Positions 15,911 to 26,708 of a stretch of DNA of 41,933 nucleotides are shown here, piece after piece. The DNA is from Perkinsus marinus ATCC 50983 (taxonomy: Eukaryota; Perkinsozoa; Perkinsida; Perkinsidae), in contig NW_003206658.1 of assembly GCF_000006405.1 (NCBI RefSeq), forward strand, positions 1,118,429-1,160,361. Direction: 5' to 3'. Made by a program: the position numbers and the translations under genes. Positions within the stretch are counted from its first letter, which is position 1. Every line of letters starts with the position of its first letter. Below the pieces are notes generated by a model. The model was given only the letters and a program-made list of their open reading frames with translations, was not told where the DNA came from and made no database searches.

Positions 15911-16091
15911 TAGCCGACCTAGGAATGAATCTTCAAAGATACTCTTTGTACGATCTCATAGAGACGGGCTGTATCCTGGGCGCTCGAGAATATCGCGCTC
16001 GCCATTGTAATCGATTATGTGACCAGTGACGCGGAAAGGAAACGACTTGAGCTATCACGTATTTTAAGCCTCTTTCATTAATTGTAACCGC

Positions 16092-18228
16092 ATGGGTTGC
16101 GTCCAGACCGTCCCCAACGATCGTGTTGCCGTTATCACAAGGTAGAGTTACTCTTCTTGGCTTGTTTATTTATTTTTTTATGCAGATTCGGTAAGTTCGA
16201 CCGTCTCGGCCAGCCAGGTTTGCTGTGTTTGCCGATACCCTGTATCTGTGTGAGGGCCGGGGATGTCTCTGTGAGAATTCAAGAGACTTCTATGACCTGC
16301 GAAACGAAGACTAAGGATAACGTCTTTGTTAGCATACAAGTAAGTGTTCGCTCTCCTCAGCTGAGCTCAGTGAGTTTTCCCACTAATGATAGAATTTACA
16401 TATGCATTCGGGTAGGAGTGTAGAGGAACTAAAGGGATTTCTTTTCCAGAATTTTTGTAATTGTCACCAACATTTGTAGTTGATCGTGTGCATATTTTCC
16501 CATTAGGTAGCCGTACAATATGAAGTAATCAAGGCGAAGATCTACGAAGCTTTCTATCGCCTTCACAACCCCACAGTACAGATCAACTCGTACGTATTTG
16601 ATGTGGTTCGATCGACGGTGCCTGGCATGCTACTTGATGACGTCTTCGAATCAAAAGACGAGGTAAGGATAGTAGTTTGTGTATCACTATTCGCTCTTGC
16701 TATAACGACTATATCAAAAAATACGCGACGGAGTTGATATAACACCAATGCAACATATAGCCGATAATGTTGCTATAACATTAGTAGGAGCATATAAATG
16801 ATGATGTTATCGTAGCCGCTTGCAGCCAGGCGTATTGTATGCATTGTGGATAGTAAATTCGAAAGGATTGCAGACTGAAAATATCAATGCATAATTAGTA
16901 GTCGTATCGCATTGAAAATAGGAGTTGTACAGACACGTGCCGTGTTGATGGATCTGCGCACAGTTGTATTTTAATGTTAATTATTTACGTTATGTAGATC
17001 TACCAGTATCACAGCAGCGCACAAGGAGCGAGTGAGCTCAATTTAGACATCCATATGGTGTCTTTGAGAGTTTACTCTATGAAAGTGTACATGGCACTGT
17101 AAATGGAATAACTTTTGAATTGTTATTCGATCGTCTGAAGGGTCGGTCATGAGCCCTGCCCTGTTTTAGGTTGCCAAACAAGTGAAGGATCAGTTGCAGA
17201 AGATTATGGGTGAATTTGGATTCCAGATCAATCAGGCTTTGGTAACTGACATATCTCCTAATCGTAAAGTTAGGGATGCCATGAACGAGATCAACGCCAA
17301 CCGCAGGCTGAGGTGTCGTGCTTGCTGATTGTCGGTTGGGGTTATGTTGGTTACTCAGAGTGGCGGCTACTGAGAAGGCTGAGGCGGAAAAGGTCGTCAT
17401 TGTGAAGCAAGCAGAAGCAGAGGCCGAATCGAAGTTCCTGCAAGGACAGGGTACAGTCGAATAGATTGTCTCGTTATATTAGAAGTGTAGTTATTGGAGT
17501 CTCATTCGCGATATATAAAATAATAGTGATTGTGGAATCTTGAAAACCACTCCATAGCGCGAAAATCGCGTTTTTCACAGAGTTTTACGCGACTCGACGC
17601 AATGAGGGTGGAATTCTGTGATGTAGTTTTCTTTTTCATGCTTCCTCGCAAAATGTATTATAGCGCGTCTCTCGAGAGAAAGATGACCAATCGTGTTTGT
17701 GGTAGTTTTCACTAGGATCAGGAATGGATGTTCTTTTTTGCTTCTTCTGACTACGGCTGTTTATCTTTTATGTTTTATCATTTTAGGAGTGGCCCGGCAG
17801 CGCAAGGCGATCGTTGATGGTCTACGCGAATCAGTAGGAGATTTCCAAGAGGCTATTCATGAGATGTCCGCAAAGGATGTGTTGGAATTGGTAGAAAGGA
17901 GGACGGGAATCGCTTGAACGATTTTGGTTGAAAATACTGCGCATTTTTCGCTTCATAATGTACTCTGTAACTGGTCGTGTCATTTCATGTTCGTAGTATG
18001 AGTAGTGCAACATGAAAGTGTCAGCAGAATGGTGTTTCTGGATATACGACTGAGATTTTAGGAATTTTCCCATGTGTGTAGGTATTGGTAACGCAATATT
18101 TCGACACTCTAAAAGAGGTCGGAAGCTCCTCAAAGGCTAATACGGTGTTCGTGAGTAACTCGCAGAAGAGCGTAACCGACGAGATTAAGATGGGAGTGTT
18201 GCAAGCCAGAGCCGGCGCGGGCTTATAA
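16092..18228 (+). CDS. HIR-type SPFH/prohibitin (hypersensitive-induced reaction) protein
   Basis: Seven exons (16092-16141, 16186-16339, 16507-16662, 17170-17312, 17359-17450, 17787-17890, 18082-18228) join without phase conflict into 281 residues, close to the roughly 285 of plant HIR proteins. It starts MGCVQTVPNDRVAVI (Gly2 and Cys3 suit myristoylation and acylation), then FGKFDRLGQPGL, the family signature CETKTKDNVFVSIQ, YVFDVVRSTVPGMLLDDVFE, the EKAEAEK coiled region, and QRKAIVDGLRESV followed by VTQYFDTLKEVGSSSKANTV. HIR proteins form membrane-microdomain scaffolds. The second intron is almost wholly a family B element and the fifth holds a family A fragment. Confidence 0.95.
16346..16504 (-). 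mobile_element. Family B element forming nearly the whole HIR intron 2
   Basis: The intron is 16340-16506 (167 bases). All but about 8 bases match family B in reverse: CTCAGCTGAGCTCAGTGAG near the donor and GATCGTGTGCATATTTTCCC just before the acceptor TTAG. Exons on both sides are conserved HIR sequence, so the intron borders are secure. Confidence 0.9.
17546..17615 (+). mobile_element. Family A fragment in HIR intron 5
   Basis: GCGCGAAAATCGCGTTTTTC then ACAGAGTTTTACG and a decayed right end match the inner and right parts of family A. The left terminal repeat is missing. Confidence 0.6.
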
Positions 18229-18382
18229 CGATGAGGGGAAAAGTTTTTGATAAATGTGAAGATATCAATGAAGCCTATTAGATGAGAATAGTTATTATCA
18301 GTTGAGCCTTTTGTTGGTTGGCATTTTGGAAAACTAATGTTGAGTTTAGTTTGTCATTCGATCGGCGGTAGTTCCGTTATCA

Positions 18383-18679
18383 ATGTACTTAACACGAAGT
18401 TTAGCAACAGCGGCGAATAGGGTTCCTTCACGCGCGTTTTTTGGTGGGTCTGTTTACAGTGGGATGTTTGATGGGTTTACGGTACGAGGAAAAAATGCGA
18501 AATTGGACGTTAGAGCGATCATGGTAATGTGGTTTTGGAAAGGAGGATGTGTTTGAAGGGTCCTTCAGCCGAAGTTGGAGAGGAAAGATGATGGTGCTGT
18601 TAGTGTGGCACGGGAGGGCAGAATCAAATGGACTTTTACTGGGAATAACTCTGCGAAGGGTAATGCTGGTGGAAATTGA
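18383..18679 (+). CDS. Small hypothetical protein with mitochondrial-type N-terminus
   Basis: ATG 18383 opens MYLTRSLATAANRVPSRAFF, a Ser/Arg/Ala-rich, acid-free leader typical of mitochondrial import. A short intron (18529-18558, 30 bases) joins in phase 2 to a second exon reading VLQPKLERKDDGAVSVAREG and RIKWTFTGNNSAKGN, stopping at 18679, for 88 residues. The basic C-terminal part suggests a mitochondrial ribosomal or nucleic-acid-binding protein, but no family is recognised. The intron is very short and its donor unusual, so the junction may be wrong. Confidence 0.4.
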
Positions 18680-19045
18680 AGTTAGAGAATTATGGTGAAT
18701 ACGATGTGGAGTATTTGAGCGAAGGTTCCGGGAAGTGCTGTAGGATGAGGTTTCTGGTAGCGCGTAAAGGTCTCTTTGGATGCTTTAGATTTTTATATAT
18801 TGGACATACATACACAATGAAACCGAGTAGCACACGATCTGTCTCGACAGCACTATGATAGTGCGATGCGAAAATGCTATTTTTGTGGTCTCACGATGAG
18901 AGACGGATTTTTGATATATCCATATCTAGTAGCGTGGAAAGTATAGTATGCGTTTGGAATATTCGGAGAAAGTGAGTGAAAAATTCCGGTTAGTCAGTTA
19001 CGGGGATCTTCGCAAAGATGGTCTTCAGGGTCTTGCGGTTTGGCA

Positions 19046-19110
19046 TTAGTACTAGGCCTTCTCGGAGAAGGGGCGGAGCTCGGCATCCGGGTTCGATTCC
19101 CATGCCTGGC
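19046..19110 (+). pseudogene. tRNA-like relic (T-arm with B-box)
   Basis: The piece has GGTTCGATTCC at 19090 within a strong hairpin (GGCAT..GGG/CCC..ATGCC). The A-box is poor. It is not a functional tRNA as read. Confidence 0.5.
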
Positions 19111-19263
19111 GTTTTTCTGCAAAAATATGTTTTTTGCACGGAAATCTACATGGTCCGGGCGGAACCCTAATTTCGTATTTTTCCTAGTATCCCCAGAGCG
19201 AGAGCTATCGAATGGTGTATAGCATGTGATCATAACCTCCCTAGATTGAGCTGGATAATTTGT

Positions 19264-19290
19264 ACGCACGCACGCACGCACGCACGCACA
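19264..19290 (+). repeat. (ACGC)n microsatellite
   Basis: Six to seven ACGC units in a row in intergenic DNA. Confidence 0.9.
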
Positions 19291-19612
19291 AAGTGTTAGT
19301 AAAGTGAGAGAATACGCTCCGCTCGCTTCGCTCGCTCCGCAATTAAAGCATATGTGGAGTATTCCCTCAGGTATTACAGTGTCGCTACCACCAACGACTA
19401 TCGGTTCCCTACTGCAGGCCACCACTACTACTAAGCTCTCGTTAGGTAGTAGTGAAGTCTGGTCGGGGTTTATATGGGGAGACAAGGAGAGTAGTCGGTA
19501 GATGATAGGAAACAGTGGGAGAAAGGATAATAGGATTCGTGTCCGTTATCTCCGTCATTCTAATTAACCCACATTGGGATGCATATATTTGATAGTATCG
19601 TTACTTGATACT

Positions 19613-19715
19613 GTTGTCGTTGTTGTTGTTGCTGTTACTGTTGTTACTGTCGTTACTGCTGTTGTTACTGTTGTTGTTGTTGTCGATGTTACTGTTGTTA
19701 CTGTTACTGTTGTTG
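19613..19715 (+). repeat. TTG/TTACTG minisatellite
   Basis: Repeats of GTTGTT and GTTACT run to a GGTAAGCAG at 19716, a few dozen bases before the acceptor of the 19.8-kb gene. The poly-Val reading is an artefact. Confidence 0.85.
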
Positions 19716-19781
19716 GTAAGCAGTGTGATTCGCGTGCTCCATATCTAATTTTCCTTTTGTTTCTCAGCTACGTTCTGGAAG

Positions 19782-20441
19782 ATGCCCGAGTACGCAGATC
19801 CCAACATTCCCTGTAAGATCGAATTGGAGCCTCTAGCTGGGGGCGAAGGGCTTCTCATATCAGTAGCTCAGAAGCCTGAGGTTATCGGGGAGATTTGTGG
19901 TCTGGTTTTTTGGGAATCTTGTGGTTGTTGCAGGAAGATTCGCAAGAGGTCCAAAAAGTGTCCGTTGAGGCTACTGCTGGAGAATTGAAAGCAATGCAAA
20001 CGGTTATGGAATCTGTAAGATCGTGTTACGTAACAATTGAAAAATATAAGGGGTGGAAACGTTTTGTCCCGGGGAAAAACATCGGATGCTTACTCAGTTG
20101 ATCGAGTCGCCGTGATAATTTCTTGTGCAGTCGCATTTGTTGATAACCCACGTGTTATGTGTTATAACCTGTATTGCTCGGCTTATGGATGTATATCCTA
20201 TGTGGTGACACTCTGCGTGTCACCACATGAATCGTCTCCCCTGGTCTGTAGATGCTACCTTCGCTCTATGGTTGGAAGCTCATTCCCGTAGATGTGCAAG
20301 GAGAAAACGGTAACGGGGATGTTGCTGTAAGAAGGAGTTGGATAGTCGCGTTTGGAGATCTGTTTATATCAGGTTGGAACCTCTATTACGGAGGACGTGA
20401 AGAAGCCGACAGGACCGAGCGTAGATGACTTCTTCGGTTGA
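19782..20441 (+). CDS. Hypothetical acidic protein, four exons
   Basis: Exons 19782-19880, 19934-20014, 20252-20326 and 20373-20441 all join in phase 0, giving 107 residues from MPEYADPNIPCKIELEPL to SVDDFFG. The start lies 14 bases behind a TTGTTTCTCAG acceptor, fitting trans-splicing. The protein is acidic (EDSQEVQKVSVEATAGELK, DVQGENGNGDVA) with no membrane segment. Four consistent junctions and a clean stop make it a likely gene; I do not recognise a family. Confidence 0.6.
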
Positions 20442-21187
20442 AGCATGGGGGGTTGACTCTAGATGGAACAGCGTAATTTGACTGATTCATCCGCAGACAT
20501 TTATGTATTTTTTAAAGTCTCTCGGTGGGAATTAGAGTTATGTTCTAGTCGGGTTTGAGCGTACTTGTGCACTCAACCGTGTGATTCGACAAAGCATCCT
20601 TTGATACTACCATACGGAAGGAGATAATCGGATGAGATGTCGAGTTTGCACTTGAAAGCGACCTGGCCTGGTTGTTTGGTGTGATTCTTGATGTACACTA
20701 ATGAAGTGGAACGAGATGTAGCTATAGAAGGTCTTGTACGAGCTTGTCTACAATGAGTTCGAGTTGGTCAGTGCTCTTACGAAATACTTAAGTTTAGGTG
20801 ACATGGTTCAGTGGTAGAGCTTCACGTGAGGTATAGAAGCATCCAGGTTGACTATCTTGAAGACATAATATTATGGAATGCATGTGGAAATTGTCTGTGT
20901 TGTTATGTTGTGTTTCCCGGAATCGTACGAGGAGTACTTACGTGGAATGTAAGGTAAGAGCTAGTGAGTTTGTGAGAGCTGTAAGTTACAGCCTGTAACA
21001 TCAACCCACGTTTGTAGTATACAGTACTCGTGACTATCAGAAGATCCACGTTCGATACTAGTGAGAAACTGACCTTCACAAATTCGATAGTGATATGAGG
21101 GAACGCAACTAGAAGTATACACTTCTGCCATCGAGAAATTCTCCGCGAGAATGTTAGTCTTCGATGAGGGATGACTAATGCTAGGTT
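20442..21187. other. Intergenic region with a tRNA-Gly-like relic
   Basis: Nothing coding is convincing. It contains the tRNA-like sequence at 20797-20864. Confidence 0.45.
20797..20864 (+). pseudogene. tRNA-Gly-like relic
   Basis: TGGTTCAGTGGTAGAGC (20804-20820) is a good A-box/D-arm of the tRNA-Gly type. At about the right distance is a damaged B-box (GGTTGACTATC). CTTC...GAAG could pair in between. The T-arm is broken, so it is a relic. Confidence 0.55.
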
Positions 21188-21388
21188 ATGGAGTCCTTAC
21201 CCGAAAAGTCGATACTATGGACTTTTCGCGTCTCGGAGATGATCCTTGCGGTCGCCACACTGTGGCAAGTCCTTGTGTTTCGTGGTCATTACGCAGCCCC
21301 CGAAGCTGTGGGAGCGGATCCTGCCGAGAGGAAAGGGAGTATCTTGGCGGAGGTTATCTCGCCCTGTGGACAGCATTCCTTGGCGTAA
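21188..21388 (+). CDS. Possible small ORF with one hydrophobic segment
   Basis: The frame reads MESLPEKSILWTFRVSEM then ILAVATLWQVLVF, ending at TAA after 66 codons. Overlapping frames are also open here, so support is weak. It lies upstream of the 21.6-kb gene and might be an unlinked small gene. Confidence 0.25.
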   Translation: MESLPEKSILWTFRVSEMILAVATLWQVLVFRGHYAAPEAVGADPAERKGSILAEVISPCGQHSLA

Positions 21389-21616
21389 TGAACGAGGCAA
21401 TTTGAGAAGGCTTAACTGATCCCTCGTCAGTTAATGCGCATCGATGCGAATCTACTAAGCCATCTTATCGGCGTTGGACTTGGACTTCACATACACGCAT
21501 GATCGTCAGTATTCTATGTCGCTGCCGTTTCCAAGATATCAATACTTCTTGCAAATGCATGAACGTTGCCAACCTTAATCAGCAACCGCACGACGCAGAG
21601 TTCCGTCCAAATCTTA

Positions 21617-22088
21617 ATGCCGACGCATGAAATGACTGCTCATCAAGAGGTTTCTGTGGGGGAGCCTCATTCCGTGATGGAGACTGTTAAATTAGCGGCC
21701 AGTAGACTTGCCGAGGCCGCTCGACGCCACGAGAGGATATCCTCTTCTGATTATATACGCAATACCGCGGATGTAAGGTATGTTCAGTTCATGTGCTTGT
21801 TTCACGTTGGTGTTATGGTAGCCAAGTTGTGCGAGGATTCGTAGCGAGCTACAAGCTGTCCACAAAAAGCGGCGATTGGAGAAGCTTGATGCTGAGCAAC
21901 GACAGGCGAACAACGACTTCTCTGGTGTTGACGAAGGCCTTCCCATCACACAGATCATGCGTGAAGATCTCATCAGAGGAACTGAAGGTGACCAGAGGCT
22001 CAAGGAGTGGCTGGAGAAATACGTCTACGGCTGCGGCAATGCATCTCCGTCAACTTCGACTACTACAGCCACCACCGATTCGGTGTAG
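21617..22088 (+). CDS. Hypothetical coiled-coil protein, two exons
   Basis: Exons 21617-21772 and 21822-22088 join in phase 0 over a 49-base intron (GTAAGG...GTTATGGTAG), giving 140 residues. Residues 20-50 (VKLAASRLAEAARRHERI) and 60-80 (SELQAVHKKRRLEKLDAEQR) look helical or coiled-coil. The tail is Ser/Thr-rich (PSTSTTTATTDSV). It could be a subunit of a larger complex, but no family is recognised. The gene converges on COG2, with about 750 bases between the stops. Confidence 0.6.
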
Positions 22089-22838
22089 AAGATATTCTTC
22101 CCTGTGCGTGATGTCTCTATCGACTGAATCTTTTTGTTATTGGCATTTGATGCCATCATAACGTGTGTTCTTTTTGATTGACTCGAGTGTGGACCATTGC
22201 ATGATAGGCGCTGTGTAGTGGATGCCGATGAGGTTTCAGAGTTTCATCGAAGTTTAATCCACCGACATCCGAGTAATGCCGATGAGGTCACTCGACCTTT
22301 TACGTATTGCGTTTATTCGCCACTTCTGACAATGCGCTCGTGAAGATGGAAGCAATAGATCTCCGAAGACTGGTTTCGTCATACGCTTTGTCCTCTCGCT
22401 TGGCTCAAATACTTCATCAATCATCTCAGCTTGAGCATATCGTCTGAACAGACCCACACGCCAGTAGAATATGAAATCACCAAGATACTTGTGAATATAA
22501 CCTTTCGAAGGAAATAGAGTAACTCGTTGGAAAACGATTAAAAATCATGCGAGCTGAGGCTGAATCAGGCATCAACGATGGTTATAACTTTGTAGCATTC
22601 TCCGGGAGTATTATTCCCGCTAGTGCCCAGATTGATGCTGTGAACTCATTGCAATGGATGCCTTGTGCTAAAGAGTGTTTGTCTATAAATTGCATCGATC
22701 ATTCAAGATAGTGAGGGAGACGCTGCGGTTCTTCGAAACACACGTACTTCCCGATTAAGTGTGCAGCGGGCACTTTGTATCCTCAGCATGACCCCATGGT
22801 TACTATCATACTCGACACACTCCTCATGAAAATATACT
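22089..22838. other. Convergent intergenic region, one short ORF
   Basis: This lies between the 3' ends of the 21.6-kb gene and COG2. A plus-strand frame near 22547 (MRAEAESGINDGYNF...) of about 54 codons is the only candidate and has no further support. Confidence 0.4.
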
Positions 22839-25800
22839 TCAATCGGAATTTTCTATATATTTATCAGTAACGAGTTTTCCCGACTTGGTCGTCTCTCGGA
22901 GGGTCCGGATGCTCGAGGAGTCGCTCTCCGGTAGAGCAGCTATAAAATAGGCAGTATCCAACCACAGCTGGGCTCGCAGCTTATCGATATCAGACAGATC
23001 AGATGCCGCCGCACCTTGAAAAGCATCGATGATGGAAATTAGTGGTCACGCATACTCACCTTTTGTTTGGTGTGTAAACCGACTCAAAGATTCTTCCTTT
23101 TCGAGCACAGTTTTGCATCGCTTCGCGAATTCTTCGGCACATTTATCACCCACTGCGATCAGTATTCTGTTAACTTCATCTGGACTGAGGAACGAACGAG
23201 AGAATGGGAAAAAGGGGAGGATAAAATTGAGCGCAGACATATTCCAACGACTATCACAGCAGAAAAGTGTGGTGACACGTTTTTACTGATCTTTGTTGTA
23301 TTCGTGTTTGAAATCAATGAGTACGCCACTGGCGTTGTCCACATACGCGCTGTGACTCGTTGGGGCCGCCTTAGCCGTCATACGGTACAGCACCGGTATT
23401 TGTTTTACACCTTCAAGTTTAGGGACTAAGTAAAACTACAAGATGCATGTGAGTAATCGGAAAGAGGAGCTACCAACAGCGTCGAGGAGGGACTTTATCA
23501 GGCAGGCCTCGACCTCGGCCGCCTGCCGCTTCAGGCGGTCCATGCAGAGATGCAGTAGTTGAGTAACTGAACAGATTGAGAGTTTAAATTGGAAACATAC
23601 ATTCCCAAACAGCGATTCATCTTCAGCCCAGCCCCTATAAAGAATTTCCAAAATCGTTATTTTTTCTCCTATGTTATTTTCACTCCTGCATGTCTGTGGC
23701 TTACCGATTTCTGTCATCTCCTTCCCAGCAAGAGTAATCATAAAAGCGCCCAACCCTTCAGCTGCTTGAGGGTCCAATTGAGTCGAAACGTCGCTGAGAT
23801 CCTTACAGAAGGACAATGACAGGCCGGGACCTGAGAAATATCTTAGGTTCCTCCGCGGCACCGACAGATAAAATGATACTTGTTGATGCTGATGTCGTTC
23901 TAGCAGCAATATGCCCCTGCCAGGCCGCAAGGAGATCACAAGTGAGATGGAGGCATCTCGGTATCAACTGTGGCATCAGCTGAGCCAAGGCCCCGGACTC
24001 CTCCCATATCTAACAATGAGATCAGTTACTCGAGGGTTTCCCACTATAGGACTGACCTGCGACCGAAGCAAGACCAAAGGATTGTCTTCTCTTGTAAAAA
24101 GCTCCTTTCGAACTTGTTGAGCGATTTCACGTTGTCGCAACGAGAAGTACCTGAAAAACCGAATGAACAAATTGAAGAAAGCAACCGTAACCCCACACGT
24201 TAGTTTTCCATTTACTTTCGAATGTAGTCAGCCACGACACCTAAGAGGAAGGTCCCGAGTTCTAATCCTGGTGAGCGTATCGTTTGCTGTTACTCACCGT
24301 CATTAGATATGCCTCGTGACCAGCTCCTATATCCCTTATAAAGGCCTGGGTAGACGCGTAGTTCTGAGCGAACTGCACGGGGTAAGTCGGCATGAAAACC
24401 GAGGGGACCCGTACTTGAACGTCTTCTAATACAGGACGGAGGAGGCACTCTAAGGGAAAAATCTATTTAATGAGCGATGCCAAATATCAGATATATAATT
24501 AGTCCAGTGAGTTAAGGCTCCAGCTGACATGCATTAGACCCTCGGTTCGACCCCCGGTGCCGTTATTTGCTACCCGGTAATAAATGCAAGCCTTCAACAG
24601 AACTCAAACACTCCTTCAATTTGGCCAAAGCGTTGGTCTGGCTCTCGAACACAGCCTTCACCTCTTCAAAATACGGACCCAGCAAGACAGAAGCATTGGA
24701 GGAGGAGGCGGCGATCAGACCTCCTCGTTCCGAAGCTGATACGATACAAGATGTCGGACCCGGGGATCGAACCGGGGATCCCCACCCACCAGCAATGTCT
24801 CGCAACTGCTCTTCCACGATAATACTCACAACGGAGCTCCAAATGTCACTAGTGTGCCCAAGATTAATCTAAGAAGATAAAATGTCGCGCGCCACGAAAT
24901 TATCCCGCCTACCAGCCCTCTGCAGGTCGCTACCAAGCACATTGACGACACGGAGGAAGAGTCCTCAGAAGGAGCCTCAGCGAATACTTTCAGGAGACGA
25001 TCGAGTCTAGTAGAGTAGAGTTGAGGAAACACGATGAGATGAGCTCGATAACTCTCACTCTCGCGAAAGGGTCTGATGTAGTTGATCACGTGTAGTAGCC
25101 AAATCTCCACGCAAGCCCTCGATATACGTGGTAGCCTCGGAGACTTCAACGGTATCTGATCAATCATGGGTATGTTCACTGAGGTGCGGTATGATGAACG
25201 ACTTAGTTATTCAGACTCCCAATGTGCCTGTTTACCTGTCGGGGACGTTTGAGTCTCCGTCAATGCCAATTCGATTCTCGTGAGTTCGATGGCGCTGTTT
25301 TCCAAAGCTGCATACCCGGCCAGAGTGAGACGATCAGTAGAGGGGGACGAGGAAGAAGAAGAAGTGTCGGGTAAACGATCAGAAATCTTCTTCAATAGTG
25401 AACGATTCTCGTAGTACAGGCCCAGTAGCTGAGGAAAGGGCGTGTGGCAACTTTCCATAGGTCATTGTCTATGTACTCATCAATGACCATGCGAGTGACC
25501 CAGTACGGGAAGGCTGCAAGAAGACTCCCCTCAGAGGGACTCCGAATAGTTCGCCAAGTTCAGAATAACTTCGTGTAGAAGTACTGACCATACAATTCGG
25601 TATAACAAAATTTTTCCAACAAACCATGCAAAGGTATTGGTATTTGATTTTCCCGATTTCAGCGAAGACATTCCGGCAAAAAATATTTTTCTCGCGATTA
25701 TCTCCAACATGCGTCTCACTCGTCGTTCACGTCGAATGTCTTCTTTCTTCCTCATTAGAGCCTCCGCCTTATCGACCTGTTCCTTCACCGACGAAGTTGA

Positions 25801-26178
25801 TGCCGTAGAGGATTTCAATGCTGCACTCAAAGGAGGCCGAAGCTGTGCCGTCTTACGGGAGACCTAAAAGTGCACTCGCTGAGGATCGAACCTGAGTCGC
25901 GGGATGCGTTAACAACAGCACCACCCACCTCCTCCATTTTCGTGGACAGACCGATGAATTCGCTGTAATGGTCATTGATCAGCTGCACTAGCTCTTCTTG
26001 TATCTACCGAGGAGTCTTAGCGAATTTCGGATTATCACCAAACCTTGTTTCCATGGCGTTTGAAACTTTTCACAAGTTCCGTCATGGGCACGCCCCTACG
26101 CCGATACCGCTGTATAATCGCTACTGGGTCCGCCCCGGGCTCGGTGAACTCAGAGAGGGGTACTGCAAGACCCGACAT
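22839..26178 (-). CDS. COG2: COG2, conserved oligomeric Golgi complex subunit 2
   Basis: On minus, phase-checked exons are 26178-26044, 26003-25929, 25863-25720, 25428-25236, 25178-24913, 24868-24826, 24735-24574, 24449-24298, 24240-24197, 24150-24057, 23979-23880, 23830-23705, then several to the last, 23014-22839. Landmarks follow the family: LINDHYSEFIGLSTKM (animal INKDYADFVNLST), KKEDIRRERR, LEDVQVRVPSVFMP, the FESKWKTNV then YFSLRQREIA pair (FNKKWNLPVYFQIRFREIA), PRCLHLTCDLLAAW, and a C-terminal DIDKLRAQLWLDTAYF (DKIRLQLALDVEYL). COG2 belongs to lobe A of the COG tether for retrograde vesicles at the Golgi. Five introns carry tRNA-like pieces or motif C. Start chosen at MSGLAVPLSEF behind a TTTTTTGAG acceptor. 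Confidence 0.92.
24241..24277 (+). pseudogene. tRNA 3'-half-like sequence filling COG2 intron 8
   Basis: On plus, AAGGTCCCGAGTTCTAATCC resembles a tRNA variable loop plus T-arm and 3' acceptor strand. It lies in a 57-base intron (24297-24241), antisense to COG2. The flanking exons are conserved COG2 sequence. Confidence 0.55.
24500..24565 (+). pseudogene. tRNA-Val-like relic in COG2 intron 7
   Basis: TAGTCCAGTGAG (A-box-like, 24500) and GGTTCGACCC (B-box, 24544) are 44 bases apart, the spacing of real tRNAs, with a CTGACAT anticodon-loop-like stretch between (anticodon GAC). The stems have decayed. It lies antisense in intron 24573-24450. Confidence 0.6.
24752..24790 (-). pseudogene. T-arm-like hairpin in COG2 intron 6
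   Basis: On minus, GGGGATCCCC then GGTTCGATCCCCGGG lies in the intron 24825-24736. TGGAAGAGCAG about 43 bases upstream may be an A-box remnant. Confidence 0.55.
24869..24912 (-). other. 44-base COG2 intron carrying motif C
   Basis: Between exons ending LVATCRGL and starting INLGHTSDIWSS (phase 0), the intron contains AATTTCGTGGCGCGCG (24901-24886 on minus) and ends TTCTTAG. Its size and layout match the 10957-11001 intron in an unrelated gene. Confidence 0.8.
25864..25928 (-). pseudogene. tRNA-Asn-like COG2 intron (65 bases)
   Basis: The intron holds GGTTCGATCC and, upstream, TTGTTAA, an anticodon loop with anticodon GTT, U33 and A37. An A-box-like TGGAGGAGGTGG overlaps the end of the preceding exon at tRNA spacing. 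Exons on either side are conserved COG2 sequence in phase 0. Confidence 0.6.
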
Positions 26179-26415
26179 TAAACTCAAAAAAGAAGAAGAT
26201 GGGCTTGATTGACGCACAGAAATTAATCTACTGCAGGCCGCCTTCATAGATCTCATTCTCACTTCGTTCATGTGGTCAGTAATCAGAGAGTTCTCTATGG
26301 AGAGCGAATATACCAGAATTCTGAATCCACACAGTAGTAATCGTCGAGAGCAGCGACAGATTGTAACTATTGTCGTTCAACGTATCAAAGAGACTTCAAA
26401 CTCAAATACCAAGTG

Positions 26416-26708
26416 CTAGTATGAAAAACGTCTAGGAGATCTCGATCGGGCCCGCCATACGGCATTGTCTGAAAAGCAAGGCGAATTCAGGCGCATGTGA
26501 ATCGGCACATCTCACCACCGGGCATGAGATCAGGTCGAATCTGCAAGGGTTGGGGTGCTGTCGTTCGAGGATGCGGTTGAGAGGTTACAGGGAGAGGATA
26601 CGGTATTCGCGATCTCCGGGGTAACAGATTGGAAATAATAAAATCTGTCCATTCACGGGACCTGAGCAGCAACAAACCATTTCGCTCAGTGGAAGGGCTC
26701 GTAGTCAT
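26416..26708 (-). CDS. Small Arg/Ser/Pro-rich protein, two exons
   Basis: ATG 26708 opens MTTSPSTERNGLLLLRSREW. A GGTGAGATG donor and a TTGCTTTTCAG acceptor join in phase 1 to a short exon ending RARSRSPRRFSY and TAG at 26416. The middle is Pro-rich (PVTSQPHPRTTAPQPLQI). The RSRSPRR end resembles an SR-type tail that could bind RNA-processing factors, but it is short. It lies about 240 bases upstream of COG2 on the same strand. Confidence 0.4.

Larger units (their letters stand above)
18680..19781. other. Intergenic region with tRNA-like piece, ACGC repeat and TTG-rich minisatellite
   Basis: No gene is supported. The region holds a tRNA-like hairpin (19046-19110), an (ACGC)n tract (19264-19290), an upstream CGCTCCGCTCGCTTCGCTCGCTCCGC-type repeat cluster near 19318-19341, and a TTG/TTACTG minisatellite (19613-19715). 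Confidence 0.5.

Noticed and set aside
18383-18679. Assignment as mitochondrial ribosomal protein bL27
   Set aside because: The characteristic bL27 motifs are not visible; only the presequence-like start and basic character fit.
22404-22413. Second SL relic (TTGGCTCAA)
   Set aside because: Only nine bases match, which is expected by chance in a window of this size.
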